NCBI GenBank assembly: GCA_030549335.1
Contig: JAUKPH010000018.1
Span: 8,928,001 to 8,992,000, forward strand
Reading direction: 5' to 3'
DNA from: Pontederia crassipes
Lineage: Eukaryota > Streptophyta > Magnoliopsida > Commelinales > Pontederiaceae
Length of the DNA stretch: 64,000 bases
The notes beneath the pieces were generated by a model that did no database searches, was not told the DNA's origin, and saw only the letters and a program-made list of their open reading frames with translations. Both the position numbers and the translations under genes were made by a program. Positions 1-9,859 of this stretch are shown piece after piece. Each line of letters opens with the position of its first letter. The first letter of the stretch is position 1.

Positions 1-1983
1 CACAAAATTAAAAAAACTAAAAACTTATCCTATTAGTAGTTAAAGACCAAAGCAAGGGGATAAGTTTTATCAAGATTAATTGGGAGAGGAGTCCTATAAG
101 ATGGAAACAAATCATGCACTACTTCTCTTTTCCCTGAAACTCACGAACCCTCCTCCCTGTTCTTCCGTTCTGCCGTCTCAGGTGTGATCAGAGAAGGGAA
201 AATTCTGCTCATCTTTTCCAGGTGCAAGGGTAGCCGAATCTCGGGTGTGATTCCCACGCCCCTTTCACTCACGCCCTCTTCATCGGTTTGTTTGCAAACG
301 ATCAACTGAGGGAGCATAAAGGGAGAATAGGGGACACAACCGATAGGTTCAGTTTTCATCGAATCGAAGCAAGGATTAATCACGAGTAGAGGTGAGTGAA
401 TCGAAATCACCTTGCATGACCTTTGAATAGATTAAATCCTGCCCTAGTCAATCACGCAAAGAAAAAATCATGAAATAGTGATGATACTTGTTTTGCATGT
501 TTTGATTCTTGATTGTTGTTTGTTTGATTAATTGTTTTTAGGATTTGGTTCTTGTTGTCATCTTTTTATTTGATTGATTGCTAGGATGTAGAAATTGGTC
601 TAGAACGAAAGTATGGTAATGATTTGGATGTTTTTCTTATTGAAATCGGTCTGGAACGCCTCGCAGTCACGGTTGTGCTAGCCTTACGGCACGCCCGTGC
701 CACCCCTGTCATGGCGTGCCATACTATGGACATGGCCGTGCCATCACCTAAGGACGCTAAGTATAATGTCGGTCGATGCTGGTCGACTGATCGGCCGACC
801 GATCATGGCCGTGCCACCCTTCTGACACGGCCGTGCCATGACCAGGTACACAATCGCACTACTAGCATAAAACTGGTAGATCGATTTCTTCAATCGCTCG
901 TGGCCCTAGCCTCTATCATTGTCGTGCCCTCTTATGGCATGCCCGTGCCACTTCCTTTGTAGAACCCGACCATGCTACTCAGATCGGCATGGCCGTGCCA
1001 CTATGTTGTCACGGTCGTGCCAGGCCATAAGATAGCCCCTGATTTTCTCCACAAGTTCTTTTGATCCTGATTTGAACATTGTCGATTTGCCCTATGATTT
1101 TAACATGAATCCTTTTACTGATTTACTTCATACAGATCTTACTGTCTCCATTACATGAAGACCAAATAATAACAAGCTTCTAAAAGTGATTAATAAGTTC
1201 AGACGAAAAATGAAGAATGGATTGTCAGTCCAAACCAAGTGCTTAAAGATAAGGGTCGCTCTCTTGGTCATGATTTGATCACCCATTGACCCGCACAAGA
1301 CTGTATCATTTGTTTGGCATATCCCAAGAATTAAAGGCACCTAAAGTCACCCTTATTTCTGAACCAGAACCAAGATTAAGAATTATGAATAAGACAAGCA
1401 AGAATGAACGTCAAGTCAAGTTACCGGTATTCTCATGTTATGATTCTAAGATTTTGAGCATCATTTGATTTTATTGCTTTATGATACCTATTTATCTCTC
1501 ATGATTATATAAAATGCTCTCATGTCCCACTTTTCATTCAAGATAAGTACTCTCCTTTATTATGATTTCTCTATTCAAGTTATGCATTGTATACTTATGT
1601 GGTTTCCCACTAGACTGTAAAGCTTACGGGAGGACTTCCTCCCCTGTGTCTGATTTTCTCAGGACCAGTTCAGTGATGAGGTGAAGTAGGTGTGCTTCAA
1701 CGAGGCTCTGGCGATAGTAAAACACATGAACCACATGATTTATTAGTTTTCTTTTCTTCCACATTTATAGATTCATGATGTATAACTTTATGATATTCCT
1801 TAGAGATGATGTAACCCCTTTCCTAGACTTCCGCAATTAAAAATTATACCTTTCTTTATTTCTATTCTTTATTTTCGCTAACGTGTCTCGGTTATTGACT
1901 GAGATATGGTCAAAGTCATAGCTTTCGTAGCGTCTCTAGATTGGTCTTCACCACGTGGAGGGGGTCGATTTGGGGGCATTACA
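1..1983 (+). mobile_element. Tekay/Del-type LTR, left edge cut by window
   Basis: This stretch aligns in order with the LTRs at 39678-41620 and 45189-47116. Shared blocks are the GAATCGAAATCACCTTGCATG stretch (about 395), the 'acccattgacccgcacaag' block (about 1280), the 'tgtctgattttc' block (about 1650) and the terminal 'gtcgatttgggggcattaca' (1964-1983). By collinearity the LTR start should lie within about 20 bp of the window edge. No primer binding site follows position 1983; Athila sequence begins there. It is therefore a solo LTR, or a 3' LTR whose body lies to the left of the window. Its middle (about 655-1025) carries palindromic GGCACGGCCGTGCC-type motifs in place of the CGGTCGACCG block of its relatives. 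Confidence 0.75.
655..1025. repeat. GC-rich palindromic motif block (GGCACGGCCGTGCC type) inside LTR
   Basis: The sequence repeats variants of 'atggccgtgccac' and 'cacggccgtgccatg', whose core GGCACGGCCGTGCC is its own reverse complement. A small patch at about 770-810 has the other motif type (GGTCGAC, GGCCGACCGATC). The surroundings are AT-rich. The 112-residue open frame through this block is a by-product of its GC content. Confidence 0.7.
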
Positions 1984-2955
1984 ACATCATCCATGAAGGA
2001 AAAAATAGAATAAGAAGAAGAAAAATGTAAAGCTTGCTTTAGAGAATCAGAAATATTAAAGCATAATTCTTCATTTTCCATTGTCAGAGTAGGATGTCCA
2101 TTCTTAACATCTATTAATGTATTGCCAATAGTAAGAAGTGTTTACCTAACTCTTAGTTTTATGATGAAATCTGTTGGGAATGCAAATTTATTGACTTTTA
2201 CAATAACATCATGTAATATCCCTTTGGGCTTTTTAGTGGACTAGTATGCAAATGCATCATTGAGGTTTGTTTGAGTTCACCATACCCTAATTTCATGAAA
2301 ATATAGTAAGACATCAAATTAATGCTTCACTCAAATCACATAGTGCTTTAGAATAGTAAGAGTTTCCAATAGTGCTAGGGATAGTATAACTCCCTTAATC
2401 CTCTTTTTTTTGTCGACGTCTCTTTTACAGACTGAACAATATTGAATAGTTAATTTAATCAGGCATGTCTTGATTCCTTGCTTGTTTGAGAGTTGGTGGG
2501 ACACCTTGATAGTGTCCTCAAGAGTAATTGGGTTGGTTTCTCAACCCAAAGTCATACTTGCCTCCTTGGTTGTTCTTGAAATTGTTATTCGATACATAAT
2601 TGACATTTTAAAAAGAAGTGGAAGAAGAAGAAGGATTAGAGTTTGAGATCGTTGAACATTCATAAGTAGAGTGATCTTCACCACAAAAATCACAATTTGT
2701 TTGTACAATCTTTATAAGGGCTTTTTTGATGCGACTCATCAATGTCTTCATTTTCTAGTTCATGACTTCTAATTGCGTTCTAAGTTGAGTGTTGTCTTCT
2801 ACTTAATAAATATCTCCCTTTCGTGAGGGCTCTAGGTTTCTATTATTTTGCTAACTATTTAAAGAAAGATTTTCAATAATATTCCAAATCTCCTCAAGGG
2901 ATTTATCATTCATGGTGCTTCTTGTAGCAGTGTCAATTTTATCGCGTACTATAAA
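1984..2955 (-). pseudogene. Athila-type Gypsy gag/protease relic
   Basis: Read on the minus strand this is the end of gag and the protease of an Athila-type Ty3/Gypsy element. A zinc knuckle with the pattern C-x2-C-x3-H-x4-C (CDFCGEDHSTYEC) lies at about 2655-2698. A degenerate protease segment follows at about 2280-2390, and near 2060-2130 comes the conserved stretch after the protease, reading like 'tLIDVKNGhpTL'. Several stops and frameshifts interrupt it. It is truncated at 1983 by the neighbouring LTR and fades near 2955. The same family, better preserved, occupies the 9.8-28.1 kb region. Confidence 0.7.
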
Positions 2956-3058
2956 AATAACACCAATATAGGAGAGATATGATATGAATATAACCATATA
3001 TGAATAGTACCTTACAATTAATATTTATGAGAATATCTACCATTGTAAGGAAAGCTAA
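2956..3058. other. Short AT-rich stretch, nothing recognised
   Basis: About 100 bp of AT-rich sequence between the Athila relic and the Copia-type LTR. No coding or structural signal was seen. Confidence 0.5.
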
Positions 3059-4180
3059 GTGTTAGGGGGAGTAAAATTGGTTTTACAAGATTAAAATTGT
3101 AGAGAATCCTGTTAGCTATCCATAGAATCCAAAATTATCTAATTTGGATAACTGTGCTGAAAGTTATGATCAAAACAGTGCATGTCAGTCAACCTTCCGG
3201 TCGAAGCAAAGAAGGCCGATTGAGACGATAACGGTCGACGGAATGAAGATGCCGATCGACCAACCAATACCGAGCCTGCCCTGAACGACGCGACCGACCA
3301 GCGGTGGTAACTGAGCAAATGAGCGCAACGGTCATATAGACCGGTTGACCGGTCCATTAATGCGGTCGACTGATCAGCTGCGTTAATGAAGGAAATAAGC
3401 AATGGTCATATAGATCGGTCGACCAGTCCATTAATGCGGTCAACTGGTCCTTTGCTGGAATGAACAGTAACATCTATATTTCAAGGATAAAAATGTGGAA
3501 TAAATTTTGGACGAATTTTTCACATGCTGATGCCTACAAAAGGAGTGTCAAAACTAGAAGCAAAAGCACCCATCCAAGCATTGAAGCAAAACTTCAAGAA
3601 ATCAAAAGAAGATCTTTTTCCTTGAAGTTATCATTTAGAGCTTTCTTTCTTTCTCTCTTCTCCCCTTGTGAGTGTTGTATTGTAAAAGAGAGAAATTATT
3701 GTTCAAAAAAATAGAGAGTGCTCCTGTATAAAAGATGTTCTAAATCTTACCTCTTGAGCTAGAGAAAAGATTAGCTTCCTAAGAGGAGAGATTGCCTTGC
3801 CTCTCGAAGCGGAGAAAATGTGGTTGCGTAAAGGGCTTTCTTCCTTATCCCATTTGGAACAAAGGAAGTGCTTAGTGGAACCTCCGACGGTCTCAAGGTC
3901 GTGAAGTCGGAGCGGGGACGTAGGCCATGGTGTGGCCGAACCTCGTCAACAACCACCTGTGCAATTTGTGTTTGCTTTCTTTCTCTCTCTCCCCCCACAC
4001 ATATTGTGTTTATAATATGAATTGCAAAGGTTTTAAGAATAACCGATTCTTCTGTTCAGAAATAAAATGTTCCAAATGTTCCTGGAAAGATTTTAAGCTT
4101 CCACGATGATTTTTGTGAAATCGATCTTTTCGGATTGAACTCCAATTCACCCCCCTCTTGGTGCCCTTTGGGATCCTACA
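3059..4180 (+). mobile_element. SIRE-like Copia LTR (solo or truncated)
   Basis: It starts TGTTAGGGGGAG and ends with a CAATTCACCCCCCTCTTGG block followed by 'gggatcctaca', which is the typical 3' end of SIRE/Maximus-type Copia LTRs. A further match is the mid-LTR text about a GGAACC..GAAGTCGGAGCGGGGACGTAGGC stretch (about 3865-3930). No clear tRNA-Met primer site follows 4180, and the flanking 5-mers do not match, so the element is truncated or rearranged. Both ends are inferred from family resemblance and may be off by some bases. It carries GGTCGACC-type palindromes at 3187-3450. Confidence 0.6.
3187..3450. repeat. GGTCGACC palindromic motif block in Copia LTR
   Basis: Repeated variants of GGTCGACC / ACCGGTCGACC / CGGTCGACTG, including 'gaccggttgaccggtccattaatgcggtcgac', and a near-duplicate half ('catatagaccggt...' and 'catatagatcggt...') about 90 bp apart. 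The motif is the same as in the unrelated Gypsy LTRs at 33.3, 40.4 and 45.9 kb. Confidence 0.75.
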
Positions 4181-5104
4181 TATGGGTCATGATTTAGTCG
4201 ATAGATCAGATTTGGATTCTGATTTTCCTATTGTTGTTGTTGATTTTCTGCCATCTCTTCGAACATTTTCTATTTTCTTTATTGTTTAGAAAATTTTTCT
4301 ATCTCAGGATCAAAGAGAAATCGTTCCATCAAGCTTCTAATGTTGTATCATTTTGCTGTATCACTCGAGAATTCCAAAGTGCGATCCAAGCAATAGGAAG
4401 GGAAAAAATGGAAATATAGCCCGTTTTGAATAAATAACTTGCATTTTAGGAGAATGTACACTGGTCGTGCCCGCACATTGCAAATAGTGTTGTGTAAAGG
4501 GGTTGATAATAGTAGAGGAGAATGCATAGTGTGTACAAATTAATGCGGATCGTGTTAACATCATGTGTAAAATCGTGCAAAAAAAGGAAGGGAGGAGAAG
4601 AATCAGGAGAAGATAATGCAAGCCATTTCAAATAAACGTGGGTCATTTTCAAAAATGTCCACACAAGTTGTTTTTTGAATTGCGATTGAAAATTATGAAA
4701 AAAAAGCTCCGTTTTTCATCAATGCGACTTGGATTAACACGACTTGTGTAGAAAAAGGCAGGGCCTTTTGATTTCTTGAGAAGAAGCACGTGAGTAGATA
4801 TAACTCTAAAAAATTCTAAAAACATAAAAAAATAATTAAAAATAAATGAAAATTGATTCATGATTTATTCAAATTTGAAATTATTAAAGTGTAAGAAGTT
4901 TGTAAAAATGAGCATGCATCATTCCTCTTCCTCTTTCTCCTCTTGCTTTTGCCATTCTCCTTCTCATTCCTCAAACCATAGTCGTCAAGTTCACATATAA
5001 GGAAAAGAGATTATAAGGGGAGGTTTATATTTTATATATGAGTGATCATGAGGGTTTTGACCAAATATCAAATTGCTCTGAGTTCAATAATTAGCATTAT
5101 TGCA
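4181..5104 (-). mobile_element. LTR of minus-strand Tekay/Del chromovirus (3' LTR)
   Basis: Position 5104 is the start (minus strand TGCAATAATGC) of an LTR, because it lies directly after a polypurine tract and the chromodomain end of the element at 5105-6390. The distal LTR boundary is not resolved; 4181 is used because the SIRE-like LTR ends there. The interior is AT-rich and has no coding signal. Confidence 0.55.
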
Positions 5105-5119
5105 TCCTCCCCCTTTAAA
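5105..5119 (-). other. Polypurine tract of Tekay element
   Basis: On the minus strand the sequence is TTTAAAGGGGGAGGA directly before the LTR start TGCAATAATG. It follows 'tttgaggacgaatttttt', the usual context of the plus-strand primer in Tekay/Del chromoviruses. Confidence 0.7.
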
Positions 5120-6390
5120 AAATTCGTCCTCAAATTTTAAGTGTAACTTGCTACACTTACCAAATAGTTTTGTAAATTGTTCTTTCATTTCATCTTCTAA
5201 TTCACATGTTGTTTTACTTCCATTGTGATGCTTCCACACAACCTTTACCATATTCAAATTCTTATTCCTCAGTCGACACTCACCATATTATAGTATCTCT
5301 ACAAGGTACTCTTAATAAGTGAGGTTTTCCTTGATAGTTGGCTCTGATCACCACTACATGGGAACTATCATGCTTCCGAAGCATTAACACATGAAAAACA
5401 TTATACATCCTGGCATATGAAAGAGGTAATGCCAATTTGTATATTCATTCTCCCACAATTTCTAGAACCTCAAAAGATCCAATATACGAAGGAGTCAGCT
5501 TGCCTTTCCAATATTTGTTAGGAGATACTTTCAACAATATTTGATTTCCACCTTAGTATGTTCTCTTCTCTTCTTATTAGCATTGTTCTTCTAGCGGCTC
5601 TGATATGGCAACATTATTTCCTTGATTAAATATTTTTTACTGCATATTTTTTCTACTAGTTTTGGTCTTATCAATTTTTCTTCACCAATTGCACTCCAAC
5701 ATGTGAGAGACCTACAAGGTCTTCCATACAATGCTTCAAAAGATGTCATTTTGGTGGAGGAGCGATAGCTATTATTATAGGCAAATTTATGTGTAGTGAG
5801 CTGGTCATCCCATCTGCCTTGCCAATCTATCGCACATGCTCTAAGCATATTCTCTAAGGAATGGATTGTTCTTTCACTTTGTTCATCACTCTAAGGGTGA
5901 AATGCGGTGATATAGTGACATCTTGTACCAAATTCATGTTGTAATACTCTCTAGAACTTTCCGAGTTCTCTATCCGATGCAATGAAAATCGAAGGATCTC
6001 ATCAACATAAAATTTCACCATGCTTGTGGCTGACTATCTCACATTGTAAGGTAAGAAGTGAGCTAACTTCGTCAATATGTTTAGATGACATCACAATTCC
6101 TCTATCATTGGAAAACCCACAATGAAATTCATAGTGATCTTTCATTTTCATTGCAGGTTTAACAGTTCTAGTGATTTTTGGTGCTCAATCTTATCTTGTT
6201 GGTATACCAAGCACATAGAGACAAACTCCGCCACTTTCCTTCTCATGTCTATCTATCAATATGCTCTTTGCAAGTATTTGAACATCTTAATGATTTAAGG
6301 GTGTACAACAAATTCTGATTTGTGGCATTCAAAAAGAATTTCTTCCTTTAGTTTTTTTTATCTTAAGGTATCCACAACCTACCTTGGAAT
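5105..6390 (-). pseudogene. Tekay/Del chromovirus integrase and chromodomain relic
   Basis: Minus-strand reading gives the C-terminal half of a Ty3/Gypsy pol. From about 6370 to 6200 comes the integrase zinc-binding region (VVHP...IKMFKYLQRAY, then a degenerate CLVCQQDK-like stretch). The integrase core follows, ending with an 85-residue open segment at 5591-5848 that reads like the family's FAYNNSYRSS...FEALYGR stretch. The chromodomain end (VKVVWKHHNGSKTTCELED) lies at about 5150-5260. Many stops and frameshifts break it. The N-terminal continuation (RNase H) is no longer adjacent, because an inversion joined position 6390 to CACTA sequence. The missing parts are at 8191-8460 and 9642-9840. 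Confidence 0.8.
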
Positions 6391-6575
6391 CTAATGGTGA
6401 GGCGGCCGTCGCTGCTTCTCATTCATAGGCGGGCTCCGAGGCCCCTTCTCACGCAGAGGCGGCCTCCGAGGCGGCTTCTCACGTAGAGGTGTCCATTATT
6501 GCCACCTCTACGTGAGAAGCAGCGGCAGCCGCCTTTGCTTGAGAGGGGCGGCCACGGTGGCCATAGAGGCTGCCA
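6391..6575. repeat. GC-rich AGAGGCGGCC array (CACTA-3 leader), first part
   Basis: Tandem-like variants of 'cgcagaggcggcctccgaggcgg' and 'acctctacgtgagaag'. It is the same motif set as 8461-8880, 50170-50309, 54637-55110 and 63500-63960. It abruptly borders integrase sequence on its left, which marks one inversion breakpoint. Confidence 0.75.
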
Positions 6576-8190
6576 TTTTTATTGCATACTTGTCCATGAA
6601 TTCCACTTGTCCACATGTGAACATCAAAAAGTATACCTATCCTTTTTGCTGAGGTATGTTTCTTTGTTTTGATTTCCCTTAACTTCATTATTTGTTTAAC
6701 CACATAGGTGTATCTATCAATTTTAAAATTATTGTAGACGTCTCTTGTTACTCTTTCTCCTACATGTGTGATATACATTTGACCATCTCAATTTTGTTTT
6801 TTGTTTTGACAAAAAAAATTGAGGACTCAATTCCCTTGTAGATATATGAACATTTTTTAATAAATTTTTCATATATATTAATAATTTTGGAAATTGTGCA
6901 ACAAATGAATGACACAGAGTCATAAATCAAGCTTATTCATGAATTATTGAAAATTGTCATGCACGATGAAGGTACATATTATTCATGAGTTATTTATTTT
7001 ATTATGTGGTAATTATGTTAATGAATATATATTAAACTTGATTTTCATGTTGTTTTATTACTATACATGAAAATGACTTCCATTGCAAAGTTTGAAAAAG
7101 GGATGTCATTGACTTCAAAATCGTCGAAGCAAAATTTTATTGCATCATGTGCATATCAATGGAAGAGGACAGGGAAAAGATCTTTATGATCCTTGGGAGA
7201 GCAAATCTTCATATCAATGGAAAAGAAAGGATGCCTCAAGTAGTTTGTAGCCTTTTAGAATATGAATTCGAACAAACGCTAGATGATATTAGTTCTGCTC
7301 TATCTCAACCTTGACTACCTTAAGATGCATATCACTTTGAGGATGCTAATCCTAATGAAGTGACAAAGGAAAATCAAGGAACACAAGTGAGTAAGAATAA
7401 ACATTTCTCAAAGTTATTGAATTATTATACATTTTTTATTCTAGTAAATTTTTAATCTAATTACAACCCTTTTTTGAAAGAACAATGACTATCTTTGGAA
7501 TATTGGAATTTTTATTGGTGAGTACACAATCTCAATTGTTTATAAGTAAAGTTATTTTTAATTATTGTGATTAGTAATTCTCATTTTGATTTTACAATTT
7601 TTTGTTGAATGTTCTTTGGATTGAAAAGGAAGATGAATGGAAGAAAATTCTTGCTATATTTTCTTGAACATCTTTTTTTAGAACAGTTATTTGAAATTTT
7701 GTAAACATTTGAATTAAAATATTGGATGTCGCATATGAATATTTGCGTTGAATATTGTATGGATAATTGATTTGATGCTTCATATTTTGAACATAATTGA
7801 GTTTGAATCTTATCAAATTTTGAAAGTGTATTTATGATCGTATATTTGTCCCCAAATAATAATAATAATAATAGTGACAAGATAAGTGGTTCTTAAAAAA
7901 AATTTTCTAACACAAATAATATCTTTAACGACTAGTTGAGTGGACCTTGTAAGTTATATAGGGAACCAGTATACTAGTCGCTATTGAACTTTTAAGGAAG
8001 AGAATTATGGTGGTCCCTAAAACAAATTAACGACCAGTTATTAACACTGGACGCTAAAACATTTTAGCGACGGGACACAATAGCGAAGAGCCATGACCAA
8101 TTTTTTTTTGTCGTTGATGAGTATTAACGGCAAGATGATAATTTTTAACGACTATATATCTCTTTGCTAATGACCCAAATTCTTGTAATG
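6391..8190 (+). mobile_element. CACTA-3 copy 1, 3' half (inverted block)
   Basis: This is the 3' half of an En/Spm-type element. It ends at 8190 with 'tcttgtaatg', the reverse complement of CATTACAAGA. Inside the end are AACGAC / CGTTAA-rich subterminal repeats (about 7920-8170). It matches the reverse complement of 47763-50200 over subterminal and internal blocks, for example the 'gagtcctcaattttttttgtc' block (about 6790-6840 here). It begins with a GC-rich array at 6391-6575. The target-site flank GGA at 8191-8193 matches GGA (minus strand) beside the other end at 9641-9643. About 7070-7400 is a stretch without a recognised product. No intact transposase remains. Confidence 0.75.
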
Positions 8191-8460
8191 GGAGACGAAT
8201 TTTAAGTTTACACTGACCATAAGAGTCTCAATTATGTGTTCTCTCAAACAAACTCAACATGAGACAAAAACAAAAGGATGACTGTAGTTTATGAAGGGAG
8301 TTTAACATTCTTTACCACCTAGGGAAGGTCAACTCAATGGCAGATGCTTTAGGCAGAAAATTAGAAGGGTTGATGGCATGTTTAAGGGTCTACAAATGGA
8401 TCTTAATCGAACAAGCACTTAAGAAAAGTTAATAATTCACTATGTCATCCAACTATATTT
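8191..8460 (+). pseudogene. Tekay RNase H, second half (inverted)
   Basis: Plus-strand reading gives VYTDHKSLNYVFSQTN at about 8205-8260, the conserved RNase H stretch of Gypsy elements, and a degenerate 'vNSMADALGRKLE' motif at about 8325-8370. It has stops in frame. It continues the RNase H half found on the opposite strand at 9642-9840: with the 3-bp duplication GGA counted once the two read on in one frame. The piece therefore lies inverted relative to its parent element. Confidence 0.8.
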
Positions 8461-8880
8461 GATGGCAAGAATATCACAGGCACTCGTGACGGCGGCTGAG
8501 ACGGCTGCCGAGGCGAGATGCAGCCATGACGGCCGCCTCTCACGTAGAGGCGGCCTTTGCGCGAGAAGCGATGATGGCGGCCGCCTCTTGAGGCGGCCAC
8601 CGTTGCTGCCTCTTGCGCAGCGGGCTATCGTGACCGCCTCTGCACGAGAGGTGGCCAGTCGCCGCCTCTCTCGCGCAGAGCGGACGCTGAGGCTGCCTTT
8701 CGCGCAAAGGCAGCCATCGTTGCCACTTCACACACACAGGAAGCCTCACGGTCTTCGTTGTCACCTCTACGCGAGAGGCGGCCATCGTGGCCTCCTCTGC
8801 GCGAGAGGCGTCTGCCCAGGCCACCTCTGTGCGTGCCGCATCACGCTGCCGAACGACGTCCAAGTTGTTGGAGACGAAGA
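8461..8880. repeat. GC-rich palindromic array of CACTA-3 leader
   Basis: Degenerate units of roughly 20-25 bp built around GCCTCT-NCGCGAGAGGC and GGCGGCC, for example 'cctctacgcgagaggcggcc' and 'cgcctctctcgcgcagagcgg'. Many units are palindromic around CGCG. Two overlapping open frames on opposite strands (152 and 107 codons) arise from the composition and are not credible genes. Confidence 0.75.
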
Positions 8881-9641
8881 CGTGCGCAAAAAAAATAGGT
8901 TAAGGTTAAATGATTAGTTATACTGTAATGACTATTAACGAAATTATGATGGTAAAAATAATTTGTTTAGCTTTAATCTTAAAATAATAATTTTTTATTT
9001 ATGTATTCATCATTTTTTAGAAAATAAAAAATAATGTAATATATACATATATTAAATCATACATCAAAGTTAAATTAATGAAAAAAAGTTAAGCATACAT
9101 AAAAATAAAAAAAATGAATAATTAAATATTATTAATTATTATAACTAAAGAGACGTTGACATTCTTAATTACATTAACAAAAATAAATATTAAAACTTGA
9201 AAGTGATGATATTTGTTATCTTTTATTAATGATATTAAAACTTGAAGAATAATATTAAAACATAAAGTATATATAATTTAAATTTTATTTTCAATATTAA
9301 ATAATCAATAATAATATTACTTGATAAGAAGGAATATAAAAATTAAAATGACATATCTTTTAAATATCACTAGTATTGTGTTAAGAGATATTTTTATTTG
9401 ACTCATCACTATTGTTAATGACAAGATGGTAGTCATTAATTTAAATATTTTATCGTCAAGTTCAATCTTGTTCTTACAATTAACTTTTTAACGGTGAGTC
9501 ACAAAGTACTAAGGATTACTTTATTTTTGGTCCTTATTGTTGACGACCATAATTTTTTTGGTCGTTAATAACATTGTTTAATAGCCATATTTGAATTTTT
9601 TTCATTAATTATGGTCGCTAAAAGTCACTTTTCTTGTAGTT
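8461..9641 (-). mobile_element. CACTA-3 copy 1, 5' half
   Basis: It begins at the terminus near 9641 (minus strand ACTACAAGAAAAGTGAC, apparently without the first C). Subterminal TCGTTAA/CGACCA repeats lie at about 9400-9620, then an AT-rich segment (8890-9390) that matches 55140-55630, including 'aaaaaaaataggttaaggtt'. The GC-rich array at 8461-8880 follows. In the uninverted element the array would join the one at 6391-6575. Long open frames across the array are low-complexity by-products. Confidence 0.75.
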
Positions 9642-9840
9642 CCATACCGATAGTGCTGTCATATTTTAAGAGCAAACACTACTGTTGCCAACTCCAAATC
9701 ATGAGTATGATAGTTCCTTTCATGGGGTTTGAGCTGTCTTCAGGCATATGCTACAACTTTTTCATACTGCATTACCACACAACATGATCTAATCCCACTA
9801 GCATCATTGTACATCGTGTAGTTTGCAACTCCCGTGGGAA
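9642..9840 (-). pseudogene. Tekay RNase H, first half
   Basis: Minus-strand reading gives the start of a Gypsy RNase H: 'YNDASGIRSCCVVMQ', then 'VVAYA*RQLKPHERNY' and 'HDLELATVVFALK'. The first aspartate of the RNase H active site (D in NDAS) is present. One or more stops break it. It ends at the CACTA-3 terminus. Upstream reverse transcriptase sequence is missing; the relic stops near 9840 at a small inverted repeat. Confidence 0.8.
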
Positions 9841-9859
9841 TTGGAAACTACACGATGTA
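9810..9859. repeat. 15-bp perfect inverted repeat with 20-bp loop
   Basis: TACATCGTGTAGTTT at 9810-9824 faces AAACTACACGATGTA at 9845-9859. It lies exactly where recognisable Tekay RNase H sequence ends, so it may mark a breakpoint with snap-back repair. Confidence 0.8.

Noticed and set aside
3187..3450. CRISPR-like regularly spaced palindromic repeats
   Set aside because: Repeats are degenerate, spacers are not unique constant-length sequences, the context is a plant LTR and there are no cas genes.
8459..8917. 152-codon arginine/alanine-rich open frame, with a 107-codon frame on the other strand
   Set aside because: Both run through the GC-rich palindromic array; low complexity, no conservation of frame in the other array copies.
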